Assembly (NCBI GenBank): GCA_011634665.1
Contig: WAEK01000003.1
Coordinates: 3,359,501 to 3,423,500 of the forward strand
Length of the DNA stretch: 64,000 nt
Reading direction: 5' to 3'
Source of the DNA: Mortierella sp. BCC40632
Lineage: Eukaryota > Mortierellomycota > Mortierellomycetes > Mortierellales > Mortierellaceae
Shown here in pieces: positions 11,566 to 22,131 of this stretch; positions within the stretch are counted from its first letter, which is position 1; each line of letters opens with the position of its first letter. The notes below the pieces were generated by a model. The model was not told where the DNA came from. It did not search any database and was given only the letters and a program-made list of their open reading frames with translations. Made by a program: the position numbers and the translations under genes.

Positions 11566-14500
11566 ATGTCAATGCACGACGAAGATGCAAACAGCAGCAT
11601 TAATGGCAGGGACAATGGCAATAGCCATGATGTCGACCATGAGCCTTGGGACATTGACGAGGATGCCGTGTTCTCATTTCGGAAACGAAAGCCCTCTTCC
11701 AAGAATCCATTTCTGAGAAAAGTACCGTCTGTGCCCTCGACCATTGCCACTAGACCCAGCGACACCGTCAGGGAAGAAACCAGTCCTGCCTTGGATGTAA
11801 CTCGACATGATCAATGGCATGATACACAGGCATTGGTACCTGACATTTCCGTGGAACCCGACATGGTGGAACCAACTATCTCAGTGACAAAGGCCGTCAC
11901 CCTGGAAACGTCTTTGACCATGGATCAGAGGACAAGTGACATGATCCATCTCAAGCGCAGACACTCAACTGAACAGTCCACCACTCAATCTTTGGGGAGA
12001 ACCCGTGCAACCAAACAAGAATGGGATCTCGTCTGGAAGGGCTCTTGGATTGTTCCGACCTTTGTTCCTGCAACTGCCAACTCTACTTCGGCATCGGGAT
12101 CGAAGCGTACAACAATTTCCTCGACCCTCAAGAAACTCTCCCTCGACAACAACCAGCCTAAGGTCTTTGAAGGAAAAGGCGGTATCAAAGTGCGACCCCA
12201 TGTATCAGAGTACTCTGGTATTGTGTTCACTGTACCAAAACCTAGTGTTCCTTCAGCTACTCTTCATGATCAGGAGTATTCATTTAGAAATGTGGAATCG
12301 ACCAAAGTACCTATGAAAGACCAAGGTTCAGGAGCCAATGGCTCAGTAAATACAAGCCAGGACAATGCAACCAGACAATTTATGAAGGACGACACCGAGA
12401 TGCATTTTGTGGCCAAGATCGATCTATCGACCTTTCCTACATATCTTCTTGCCCCTGGGTTCCCCGAGCCATGCAGAGTGTAAGTTGAGCTTGACGAGAG
12501 AAACACCTTGTTCTGACAGAGTTACAAATCAGAAGAGTATCTAATCTCCTCATCAATGATGAACATTGCCTGTAACATGAAATAGGTTTGTAAACCCAAA
12601 GGCACGCGAATCAACCAACTATCTGAGGAACCTGTATACTGCGGATGATATTGTGAGTATTCCCACAATCGTGACCGTTGTTCGACCAAGTTTTGATATA
12701 ACCAGGGAGAGGAAGCTTGAACTGACTCCTTGCTTTGAATCTTTAAAACTCTTTTTTAACATTGGAAATACAGGCGGATATGAAATCACAGCGCGATTCT
12801 GGTCATCAGAATCTTGTCATTGGTCCCACTGCATTGTTGCTAAGGGTGGTTAAGAAGCCTGGGGCTGTCAAGAAGAAGACAGGTCTTTCATCTCACTTGA
12901 GACAGAGCGATATCAACCCATTCTTCATGCCATCTGAAGGATCTGCACCTTCTTCGAGTCTGCTCAAACAAGGAGAAGCAAGTAGGTCAAATTGTGGTGT
13001 CATTCCATGCGGACAGTTCATGCAAAGAAAAAGAAAAAAGAACATAAAAAAAAGCGACTGTGGACTCTATATTTACACAAACCCAATTTTTTACCGATAG
13101 GTGATCAAGATACGATGCAGAGGAAGCGGTATCAAGAAGTAGCCATGTTTATTGTCTATGGCGCACTCGAACCAACAGAGGACGAAGGCCATGGGGGAGC
13201 CCAGCAGTTACCACAGCAACCTTCTTCCAGCAACAAGCAACGGATCAAACCCACGGTGTCTTTTTTTGCGCGTCCACTGGTAGACTATATGCAGTTCTCA
13301 GCGCATATTTGTGCAGAGGCTCGATCTTGGAGGCAATCGATGCAATCATCTAGCTTGCAAGGTGATGGAGAACTAAACGATCAGGAGGAATCGTCTCAGT
13401 TACGGCCCAAGGGCTCGGGGGTGTATACAAAGTATGAGGACCCCATCGTGGATAGTATTATGAATGGAGATGATGATGGTCATCATGAGTGCGAGTCACA
13501 AGCAACAGTATCTGCCGACTTTGACGAAGGTATAATAGAGAGAGTTGACAAGAATTTGTGTCATCTTATTTGATGTAGTCACTGCCCTGACATGTTCAAC
13601 TTGATATACTGACTTTAGATATGGAGCTACGGGATGAAATGGAAATACTAGCCGCCTTGGAGCGGTCCAGGACATGGTCACCATTCACGGTCAGCAGAGA
13701 CATATCTTCCTCCGATGGAACTGGATCCACAACAGCTACACCACCCAAGGCGAGGGCGACTGACATGCCTCGAGAGCGGCCTTCTTTCACCAGATCACAG
13801 ACAATGGATCGAGTGTCATTTCCTGCCAAGGAATCGAGTTTATCAGGCTCGACGGGCGCATCCTCCTTGTCCGCAGCAACAAACACATGGTCAAGACATC
13901 GCAGTGCTGATGGACATGAGCGCGAACTGTTGGGCTCTTCTATGTCTGTCGCTACAAGAGAAAAGAGTGCTGCCAGGACAACATCAACATTAACGTCATC
14001 ACGAAGAGGACTAGGACGTCTAAAGAGTCCATCCAAGGCACAAAGACAGCCTTTGGATGTGACTACTAATAGTCTGCGGATGAAACTATTAGGTCCAGGA
14101 TCGATTCGGAAGGGAGGTTCGAGTAGTCGTCAAGGAGCTAGCTCGACAGCAACTACGGCCGCTGTTGCAGTCGCGGCAGGGATTAGTGCGAGACATTCCC
14201 CGCCACCCATGCGAGCAGATATACCGATCGGTTTGCAGAGTCCGACAGGGCGAAGATCGATTGGCTATGGAAGGTCAACTCCAGAGGCAGACGAGTTTAT
14301 CCCAGATCTAACAACGATGTTGGATCTGAAAAAGACCAAGAAAGTTAGTGTCAGTGCCTTGTTCTCTCAGGGTGGGGACCACAGTAATCGGGGCCATGTT
14401 GCCAGCAACAGTAGAAGGTCGTCCTCCTCCTTTGGAGAGCTGCCTCCTTTAGCTATCCCTACGGCATCCTCTGTTGAGATTGACAATGGACTGAACAGCG

Positions 14501-15279
14501 CGAGGTCGAGCTCTGGATCACTCTTGGAAACGCTCAAGTCTCTTCAGCATGAACGTGAAATGGACTCTAGTCAAGGTTTTGATCGATCAGAAGAGATTGA
14601 CGTAGATGAGAACACGAGGAGAAGAATATCGAGAGTGTTGTCCTCAGGACAATTGCCGTCCAGAACCTCGACAACCACGGTTCCCTCTCTTCCTTCGTCA
14701 GAGCTTGCCAACATTGGAAGTAGTTCTCAGTCCCAGACATCGTCGACATTGCCCTCGTCCTCGTCCGGCACCAAATCGATTGAGCAACGAAACAAGGCGG
14801 TAAGTTACCAGAGAGAGATCCTGGTTATGTGGTTCTGATGATAAGAGCAAGATCAAGAAGCTGACTGTTGTACAATTTTTTTTTCCTTCTTTTTATTCAC
14901 TGCGTTGACTCTGATCTAGACGGTCAAGGCTTTGACGACTTCGGTCCTGACCAAGATCAATATTGGGCCCGGTCATGAAGATTTTCGAGAATGTGCTTCG
15001 AATCTGTACAGGAGTGTCAAATTCTCCATGGTAAACTTTTTTTTTCATGTAAAAGTTGTTCTGAAGAAATCATGTTATCTGTCCTCTAAAATACCTTTCT
15101 ATATCTTGATTTATATTCTCGATGCACTTTCTTTCTTCTTCTTCTTCTTTCTTTTTCTCCTACTTTGGCAATGTGCCTCGATTTCCTCTCTGTCTCTTCA
15201 GCGCAAGGATATCACGACTCGACTTTATCATCTCGAGGAACTGGAGCGGCTAATGGACAGACATGCAGCACTACTCTAA
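11566..15279 (+). CDS. Ser-rich protein with MTBP/Sld7-like C-terminal domain (putative replication-initiation factor)
   Basis: Seven exons: 11566-12479, 12586-12652, 12774-12981, 13101-13529, 13619-14799, 14920-15030, 15202-15279, giving 995 aa. The N-terminal third has a folded-looking segment (EWDLVWKGSWIVPTFVP; later FVAKIDLSTFPTYLLAPGFP) that continues over two short exons to a run ending LLLRVVKK. The middle, mostly exon 5, is disordered and rich in Ser, Thr and Arg with many SP/TP sites. Residues 934-995 (exons 6-7) form a helical end with GHEDFRECASNLYRSVKFS. I align this by memory with the C-terminal domain of vertebrate MTBP, the Treslin/Sld3 partner related to yeast Sld7. If right, the protein acts in origin firing and the phosphosite-rich middle would suit CDK control. 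No enzyme motif is present. The gene model is good; the family call is tentative. Confidence 0.8.
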
Positions 15280-16056
15280 AACAACAACGTCCATAGGTCG
15301 AATTTCTTTATATTCATCCTCCTTTATTCATCTACCTAATCCTACTCCTAATAACGCTTTGGTGGCAAGGCTTGGAGGTCAAAGGAAAATTGTATCATAC
15401 TGTAAGACTCGGACTACATTGCAGCTATCACTATTTGGCAGTGTAACCAGCAGAAAAGAAAAAAAAAAAGTAGACACTATAAAAAATTTTGCTTTCTCTC
15501 TCTCTCTCTCTCTTTCTCTCTCCGAGGAGATAACAGAAATGGCTCTGAAAGCATGCTCATTGATGAGGGGGGATATTGAGAAGGGAAGTCAATAGATAAA
15601 ACACAACAAGGTGGGAGACGTGTGTCGATTGCCAGCACTTTTAGGAAGGGAAAGGAGGAGAAAGGAAAGAGAGAGATAGAGAAAGAGAAAGGGTTTCCGA
15701 TATTGGATACGGAAAAAAAAGGAGAAAAAGAAAAGTGTTTCAACGCGTATGACTAAAAGAGTACACCCTTTTTTTTTTTTTTTTTTCAATTGACTCCCAA
15801 GAGAGTTGGGGCGGGGTGGGTGGGGAACGACATGAGGGAGGCGGAATGCGGAGTTGCATTAGGATTTTGGAGCTGTGCAAATGCAATGAATTGTCCAATT
15901 AAACACAAACTTTCTTTCTCTCTCTCTTTTTAAATTTGTTTTCTTTTGGTTTGCGGAAGGAATTCATTTATGTATGGTTTCTCTTCTTTCCTAGTGTATG
16001 CACAAGAAAGAAAGGTCTGGAAACTCTTGCCAGAACAGAAATGGCGAAGAGACCTT

Positions 16057-16104
<48 letters not shown>

Positions 16105-16377
16105 TATTTTTTCGGGGGGGAGGGGCACTCCAAAAAGGGCTCGCCTATTTTTTTTTTCTTTTTATTATACTGTCAGGTTACTCAATAACGCTGAGGATTT
16201 ATCTTACAATGGGCTTTTCTTCTTTTCTCTCTCTTTTTTTTTTTTTTTTTTTTTTTTGAGAGGGGAAGAGGGGAGGAGAGACTGAAAGAAAGAACAAGAA
16301 AGAAAGAATGAAGTGGTATATAGAATATATGTATAATGTAAAATCTCTCCCTCTTTCTCCATCCCATAAATTGCCGC
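15280..16377. other. Intergenic region between convergent genes
   Basis: It separates the 3' ends of the MTBP-like gene and the dicarboxylate transporter. It is dominated by (CT)n tracts near 15495-15525 and at 16060-16098, and by T-runs including 16234-16257. No gene or RNA is visible. Confidence 0.6.
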
Positions 16378-18489
16378 CTAGTATCCGTAGGTCCTGTACT
16401 GGCCATAGGGATGTGTGTCCGAGAGTTGATTAGTGGTTAGATTTGTAGTAGGGGTCGTTGGACTCATGGTAGAATGAAAATCGTGTGACCTGTCCGAGAG
16501 ATTCGAGCGGGTTGAATTTCGCCTCGCAGGAGTCGGGTGGAAAGCAGTAACAGGGGTCGGTGAAGATGAGAAATGATAAGAATTCGACTGAGACTGGAGC
16601 TGTTGCTGGCCCGGAGAAGGAGCTGCTGTAGAGTAGGTGTTCATATAGGGGGAGGCCGACTCTCGAGGCGATGACTGCCATTGACTGCTGTATCCGAGAT
16701 TGCTGACACTGGCGTTAATGTCGTTGGAATTGGTGTTGGTGTTGGTGTCAACGCCAACGCGATTTGAGCTTGTATGGTACATAGGAATCGTGCGCTGTTG
16801 TTGGTCTTGATTAATGGACGAGTCATCCTCTCCCTCAATCTCCACTCCCTTTCTCCATGCGGCTGATCTGAACTCATTACGCCACTTGGCGATGAGAACG
16901 GCGCAGGTCATGTTGGTAAACAGGTTGACGGCAGAGCGGAACATGTCCATAAACACATCAAAGGTCACGATCAGCGCAAACCCCGCTGCAGGGATCTTGT
17001 AAGTGGACAACATGTATGTCAGAACAATTAGGGATGCTCTTGGCACAGCAGCTACACCCTTGGACAGCAAGATCAAGCTACCGAGCATCTTGAGTTGACT
17101 AGTAATGGACAGTTCCATTCCTGTGATCTGGGCGCAAAAGACGGAAGTGATCATCAAATGGATTGCGGAACCCTGGAGGTTGAATGAATAACCGGTCGTA
17201 AGGACAAAGGTAGCAGTATCCATGGGAACTCCAAACTCGATGGTCTTATCAATGGCTTTCATCAGTGCGGTCTCGGACGATGCTGTCGAGAAGGCGATGG
17301 CGACTGGCAACTTGACCTTCCAGAGAAAATCTCTTAATGGGACCTTCGAGAACCAGATAAGAGGGACCAAGATACCACCGACAAAGAGAGTCAGTCCTGC
17401 GAGTAAAGTGCCTGCCAAAAGCAATCCTAGCTCAATGAATTCTCCTCGGAACTGAGCAACTCCTGCTGCCAAGGAACAAGCAATGCCAAAGGGAGCGTAT
17501 CGGATGATGAGGACCAAGATTTTTTCCAAGACGTTTGCCATGGACTTGATAAATTCAATGATAACGACCTGCGTTCCTGGGCTGGCCTTGTTCAATCCAA
17601 AGCCAAACATTAGACCACAAAAGACGATCGCGATAATTGCCGAATGGTCCGTGAGTGCCAAGAAGAAGGAAGTTGGGATAATGGATCTCATGAGTGTGGT
17701 CAAGGTGATTTCGGTGTGTGGAATGTCTGTGGGAGTGTCTGGAGCAAGTTCCTTGAGATCAAAATTGCCTACGCCAGGCTTGATCACGTTGACAAAGAGA
17801 AGACCGATAAAGAGTGCGACGACAGTCAAGAGAAAAAAGAAGGCAAGAACCGAGGCGAGCAATCGTCCGAGCTTGGAGAACTGATCCCTGTTGTCTGAAA
17901 TGGCAATGACAATTGATACGAAGATGAGTGGTCCCTGTTGATAGTGGTTTGGTTTTTTTTTTTTAAGGTTCGTTTGTCCCAGATGGAAGGACAAGAGAAA
18001 TCAAGGGGTAAAAAAAAATCTGTTAGCCCTCGCACGTTTTCTTCTCTTTCTCTCTCACGCTCCTCCTCATACTCCCACATACTAACAAAAAAAAAAAAAA
18101 AAAAAAATAGAGAGAGAGAAGGTAGGGATAGTCTGGAGATTTGACAGGCTTACCGTAATACACTGGACCATGCGGATAAAGGCCTCACCAAAGAACTCAA
18201 TCTCCTTTGAAAACTCGGGCAGCGTCGCGCCGAAAATGCTACCGATAATCATGCCCAATGTAATGAAGAGAATGAGCATCGTATTTTCCTTCAATGCGCG
18301 GACCCTTTTGTAGAGCTTCGTCAGTGGCTGTGGCAATGACGAGTGATGGTGAGTGGGAGCAGATGCAGACTGGGGATAGTTTGAGCGAAAGTCATTTGTG
18401 TGATTGGTGCCTGAAGTAACTATAGTTGGGCTATCGAGACTGTTGGAAGTATCGGGTTGATGGGCAAGGGTATCATGAGGTGGGGGCAT
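16378..18489 (-). CDS. Dicarboxylate/amino acid:cation symporter (DAACS, GltP/EAAT fold)
   Basis: Secondary transporter for acidic amino acids or C4-dicarboxylates. Exons 18489-18154 and 17934-16378 with a 219-nt intron give 630 aa. Cytosolic N-tail of about 65 residues, TM1 near 69-86, hairpin HP1 with STASSETALMKAI (about 329-338), TM7 with TTGYSFNLQGSAIHL (motif NLQGS at 364-368), HP2 with LLSKGVAAVPRASLIVL, TM8 with DVFMDMFRSAVNLFTN. TM8 keeps two Asp, the substrate Arg (about 445) and Asn449. The usual NMDGT motif reads NLQGS, so the cation-site Asp is Gln, and a later sodium-site Asp is Asn453, as I recall for H+-coupled bacterial GltP/DctA. The last 150 residues are a Ser/Gln-rich disordered tail. 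Upstream in-frame codons exist, but 18489 is chosen as these transporters lack signal peptides. Confidence 0.93.
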
Positions 18490-18876
18490 GGTGAAAAGAA
18501 ATAGAACGAGCTTGTATGAATGAGCAAAGGGGTCGTAACAGAGTGAGGAGTGGGGGAAAAGATGTACAGAGTCGTAAGTGTGAGGTAAGACGAAAAAAGG
18601 TAACAGATTGAGAAAAAAAAGTGAGAACAGGAATGGGGGAAAAGAGGAGGACATCGGGACTATTTGAATGCAACGGTCTGCTTTTTTTTTTGCTCGCTTA
18701 TCTTTGTTGCTCTCATACCCATGCCTCTGTTCCTGCCATTTTCTACTTGGCATGTGCCCGTGCAGCGGAATTCTCGCCCAAATCGTACTAGTAGGCCCGA
18801 AATTCGAAGGTCGAGAGAGCTGCAGTTAACAAGACTAATTGCTTTGTTACAAATAATTCCCGGGTCAACCTCTCTG

Positions 18877-18879
<3 letters not shown>

Positions 18880-18935
<56 letters not shown>
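18880..18935. repeat. (CT)n microsatellite, about 56 bp
   Basis: Near-perfect dinucleotide tract, one of the longest in the window. Confidence 0.95.
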
Positions 18936-18938
<3 letters not shown>

Positions 18939-20004
18939 TCTCTTTCCCTAAAAAAAACAGAACGTCAACAAGTGAACAAGAGTCGAAGACACTGGGTCAT
19001 GTTAGAAATCCTAGCCAGGTGCATGTACACTGCCACATAGGAACTGCTGGCCAGAGAGGATCCAAGCGCCAGTCTCCAAAGGCTTTGCGCCTAACGAAGA
19101 GAGGGGGGAGTTGTTTGTTTAAAAAAAAAAAAAAAAAAAAAAAAGAATCTAGAGCACAGAGGGAAAAGAAAGCGAGGCAGAGTCGACACTTTGTGTCCAT
19201 ATGACTCTGCTTCGATGCCGTTTGCTCTCAGTTATGCATTTTGGAGCTCACCTTTCTTCCGTAGGTCAGGAAACCGAAGTACTTTTTTTTTTTTTTTTTT
19301 TTTGGCTTTTTGAGCTTCTGTAAGACTTCTTTGTATGGGACATGGGTTCAATTGTCCTGTTTTCTTAACCTCGCCCAACACTGGTGGCAATCGAATGAAT
19401 GGCGCTAGACCTGTGACCATCGATCGATGTCACTAGATTTCCAAGGATAGAAAAAAAAAAAAGTAGAATTCTCCTCCTTCTCCTGGCAGTTACAGATGCG
19501 CATGTATTAAATTCCTGAACAGACACTAGAAAATGCATCGCCTCCTTCCTAGAAAAAAAAATGATCGCGTGCTTTCACCTCCGCTGCTCCTACCACTTTC
19601 ACATTCGACTGAGATGGACAGACCCTTTTTTTTTTTTTTTTTTTTTTTATTACAAGTATCATCGCTATTACTTCCTTTAACTCTTTTTCTTTATCCTACA
19701 ACTTCACAAATACAATGTAAGACAAAGAAGGGAGGGTGAAAGAAAGGAGAGGAAAGTGAGAGAAGAAAGTAGAGGGAATAGATGGTGTGAGAGCACTAGG
19801 TATGAAGAGATCTTTCTTTTTTTTTTTTTTTCCTTTCTATTTTTCTTTCTTTCTTTCTGACACTTTCTCTCCTCTCAAACTCTGCCCTGTGTTATCGCAT
19901 AGAGGACAAGTCAAGAGAAGAAAGAGACAACAAAATAGAGTACAGATTTTTTTCACAAAAGAACAATTACAGTCAATATAAATAATAATAAAAAAAAAAA
20001 AAAA

Positions 20005-20012
<8 letters not shown>

Positions 20013-20054
<42 letters not shown>
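20013..20054. repeat. (AG)n microsatellite directly after an A-run
   Basis: About 42 bp of perfect AG repeat follows a run of about 23 A. Confidence 0.95.
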
Positions 20055-20057
<3 letters not shown>

Positions 20058-20361
20058 GAAGCGATACCGAGGAAGGGGCGAAAGAAGAAAAACGAAGAGC
20101 TATACAAAAAAAAACAGGCATGGCATGGACATGGCGGAGTAAAAAGAAAAAAAAGATGGTTCTCCATGAAACTTTGATTGAAACAGCTTTATAATCTGGT
20201 CGTTACACGAAGGATAGAGATGTGGGAGAAAAAAAAGCACTGGGGTGGCCAAGAGTGAAAGAAAAAGGTATACAACAGAACATCAAAAAAAAAAAAAAAA
20301 AAAGGGCAAAAGGAAAAAAAAAAAAAAAAAAAAAAAAGCTAAATAGTTGAGCCAGGACTTA

Positions 20362-21772
20362 TTAGTACTGAGGATAGAGCGTCTGGACAAAACCATTCGA
20401 TGCCACACGCGTGTAGCCCATGGAACTCGTCAGCTCTGCACCAGTCCCGAGATGGCTGATGTAGGATGGGTAGCTTGGTCCGCAGCTCATAGACGCTGCT
20501 GCTGCTGCTGCCGCTGCTGCCGCTGCCGCTGCCTGGAATGGTGCTTGCGAGTACGCGACAGGTTGGGACGACGGCAACTGCGGCTGAGTCTGTGGCTGTT
20601 GATGTGGCTGCTGTGGCTGCGTCTGAGGATGATGAGACAGATGGGGCGATTGTTGTTGCTGTTGTTGTTGTTGTTGGACCTGAGAGTAGTGGCCCTGTGT
20701 ACCCATATGCATCATAGCCATGGGGTCCATTGGAGCCATGCCACTGCTTGTCATCGGGTTCATTTGTGCCAGAGGCGTCATGGGAGTCATGGGCGAAAGG
20801 GGCGAGGTCGGCGACCGAGGGGAACCCTCCTGAGAAGGGGTCTGACCCGGCGGGGTCATCTCGTGGCGATAAGGCGGTGGCATCTGGAGATGAAGCTGTT
20901 GATGGGCTTGAGCAGCATGAACTGCATGAGGGTGTGGATGGTGATGAGAAGGCATGGGTGGCGATGGGTGGTCAACATGGACCCCGTCCGAAGCAAAGTG
21001 GACAAGATCGTCGCTGACTTGTCGCCAGAGCGTCGGACGACGCGCCATGACATGCTCTTTGCGATGGTGCTTCGTAAGCGTGGTCTTGCGGCAGAAACTC
21101 TTGCCACAGCCTTCAACCAGGCATTTATATGGTCGCTTACCCGTGTGGATCCGGCGATGTCGGGCAAGCGAGCTGCTATCACTGAAGCGCTTCTGGCATT
21201 CGGGGTGCTCGCACATGTGTGGGCGCTCGCCAGAATGTGTGCGCAGATGGACTGTCAGGGCAGACCTCTGGATAAACGACTTTGAGCATCCTGGCTCCTG
21301 GCACACGAAAGGTCTGGGGACATTGATGGATGGTGTGGGGGAGAGGGGAGGGCGTAACAAAGAAAGAGGATTCGTCCAACACACCCAAAAGGTCGCATAC
21401 GCCCGATGTGCATATGCAAAGAAATATACCCGAGTCCGGTTCGAGGAACAAAAGGGGGAACAAGTACAGACGAGGATTAGGTTAGATTCCTGTGTGGGCG
21501 TGGGTTTTGTTTGTTGTGGCCAGATGACCCGTTTGCTGGAGCCTGGGCCGGACACAAGTAGTGTGCCATCGGCCCGCCTCTCACTGACAATTGTAACAAC
21601 CATTCCCTTTGACCAGACACAATGTGAATTACCTTTCATTGGTGTGGATGCGGCCATGGCGTGCGAGATCAGACCGGCGCGAGAAGGCCTTGCCGCAGTT
21701 TGTCCAAGCGCAGCGGAAGGGCCTCGAACAGCTCTGGTGGCCCTCAGAATGGATGAGCTCGAGAATGTCCAT
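20362..21772 (-). CDS. C2H2 zinc-finger transcription factor with four tandem fingers
   Basis: Exons 21772-21633 and 21313-20362 (intron 21632-21314, 319 nt) give 363 aa. The intron falls between finger 1 and finger 2. Finger 1 is Cys21-His43 with linker HTNERPF; fingers 2-4 follow with linkers HSGERPH and HTGKRPY, ending near residue 137. The helices read [27 protein letters not shown] and CRKTTLTKH. All Cys and His ligands are present, so sequence-specific DNA binding in the nucleus is likely. The rest is disordered: Pro/Ser/Met-rich, then a Gln tract and a 13-Ala tract, typical of activation regions. 21772 is the first in-frame ATG after an upstream stop at 21881-21883. Relatives often have a longer N-terminus, so a 5' exon farther upstream may be missed. 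Targets are unknown. Confidence 0.87.
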
Positions 21773-22091
21773 CTTGGGCGGGATGATCGCCTGGGAAGTA
21801 ATCTTTGGAAGCCGCGCGGGCAGCTCGGGGAAGCGACTATTCAACAGCGTGTTGGGCAAGCAAGCGCGTACAGGCGCAAATCAGGGCAAGGGCAAGTAGA
21901 GGGGCAAAGAATAAAAAGGAACAGGGCAAGGGACGGTGGGGTGGCAGGGGTAGGGAGTAGGGGTGGAGGTTGGTCGATTGGTGTTCCGATAACGGAGGCG
22001 CGTTGTGTGAGAAAGTGAGAGAGAACGATGAGAAGAGGGGTTCGTGGAACCGGAACGGGCAAGAGGGTTATCGAGTCGGGGAAAAGAGGGA

Positions 22092-22131
<40 letters not shown>

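Larger units (their letters stand above)
18490..20361. other. Intergenic region rich in simple repeats
   Basis: It contains the promoter side of the transporter gene and the 3' flank of the zinc-finger gene. Repeats include (CT)28 at 18880-18935, (AG)n at 20013-20054 and several A/T homopolymers of 20 or more. No gene was identified. Confidence 0.6.
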
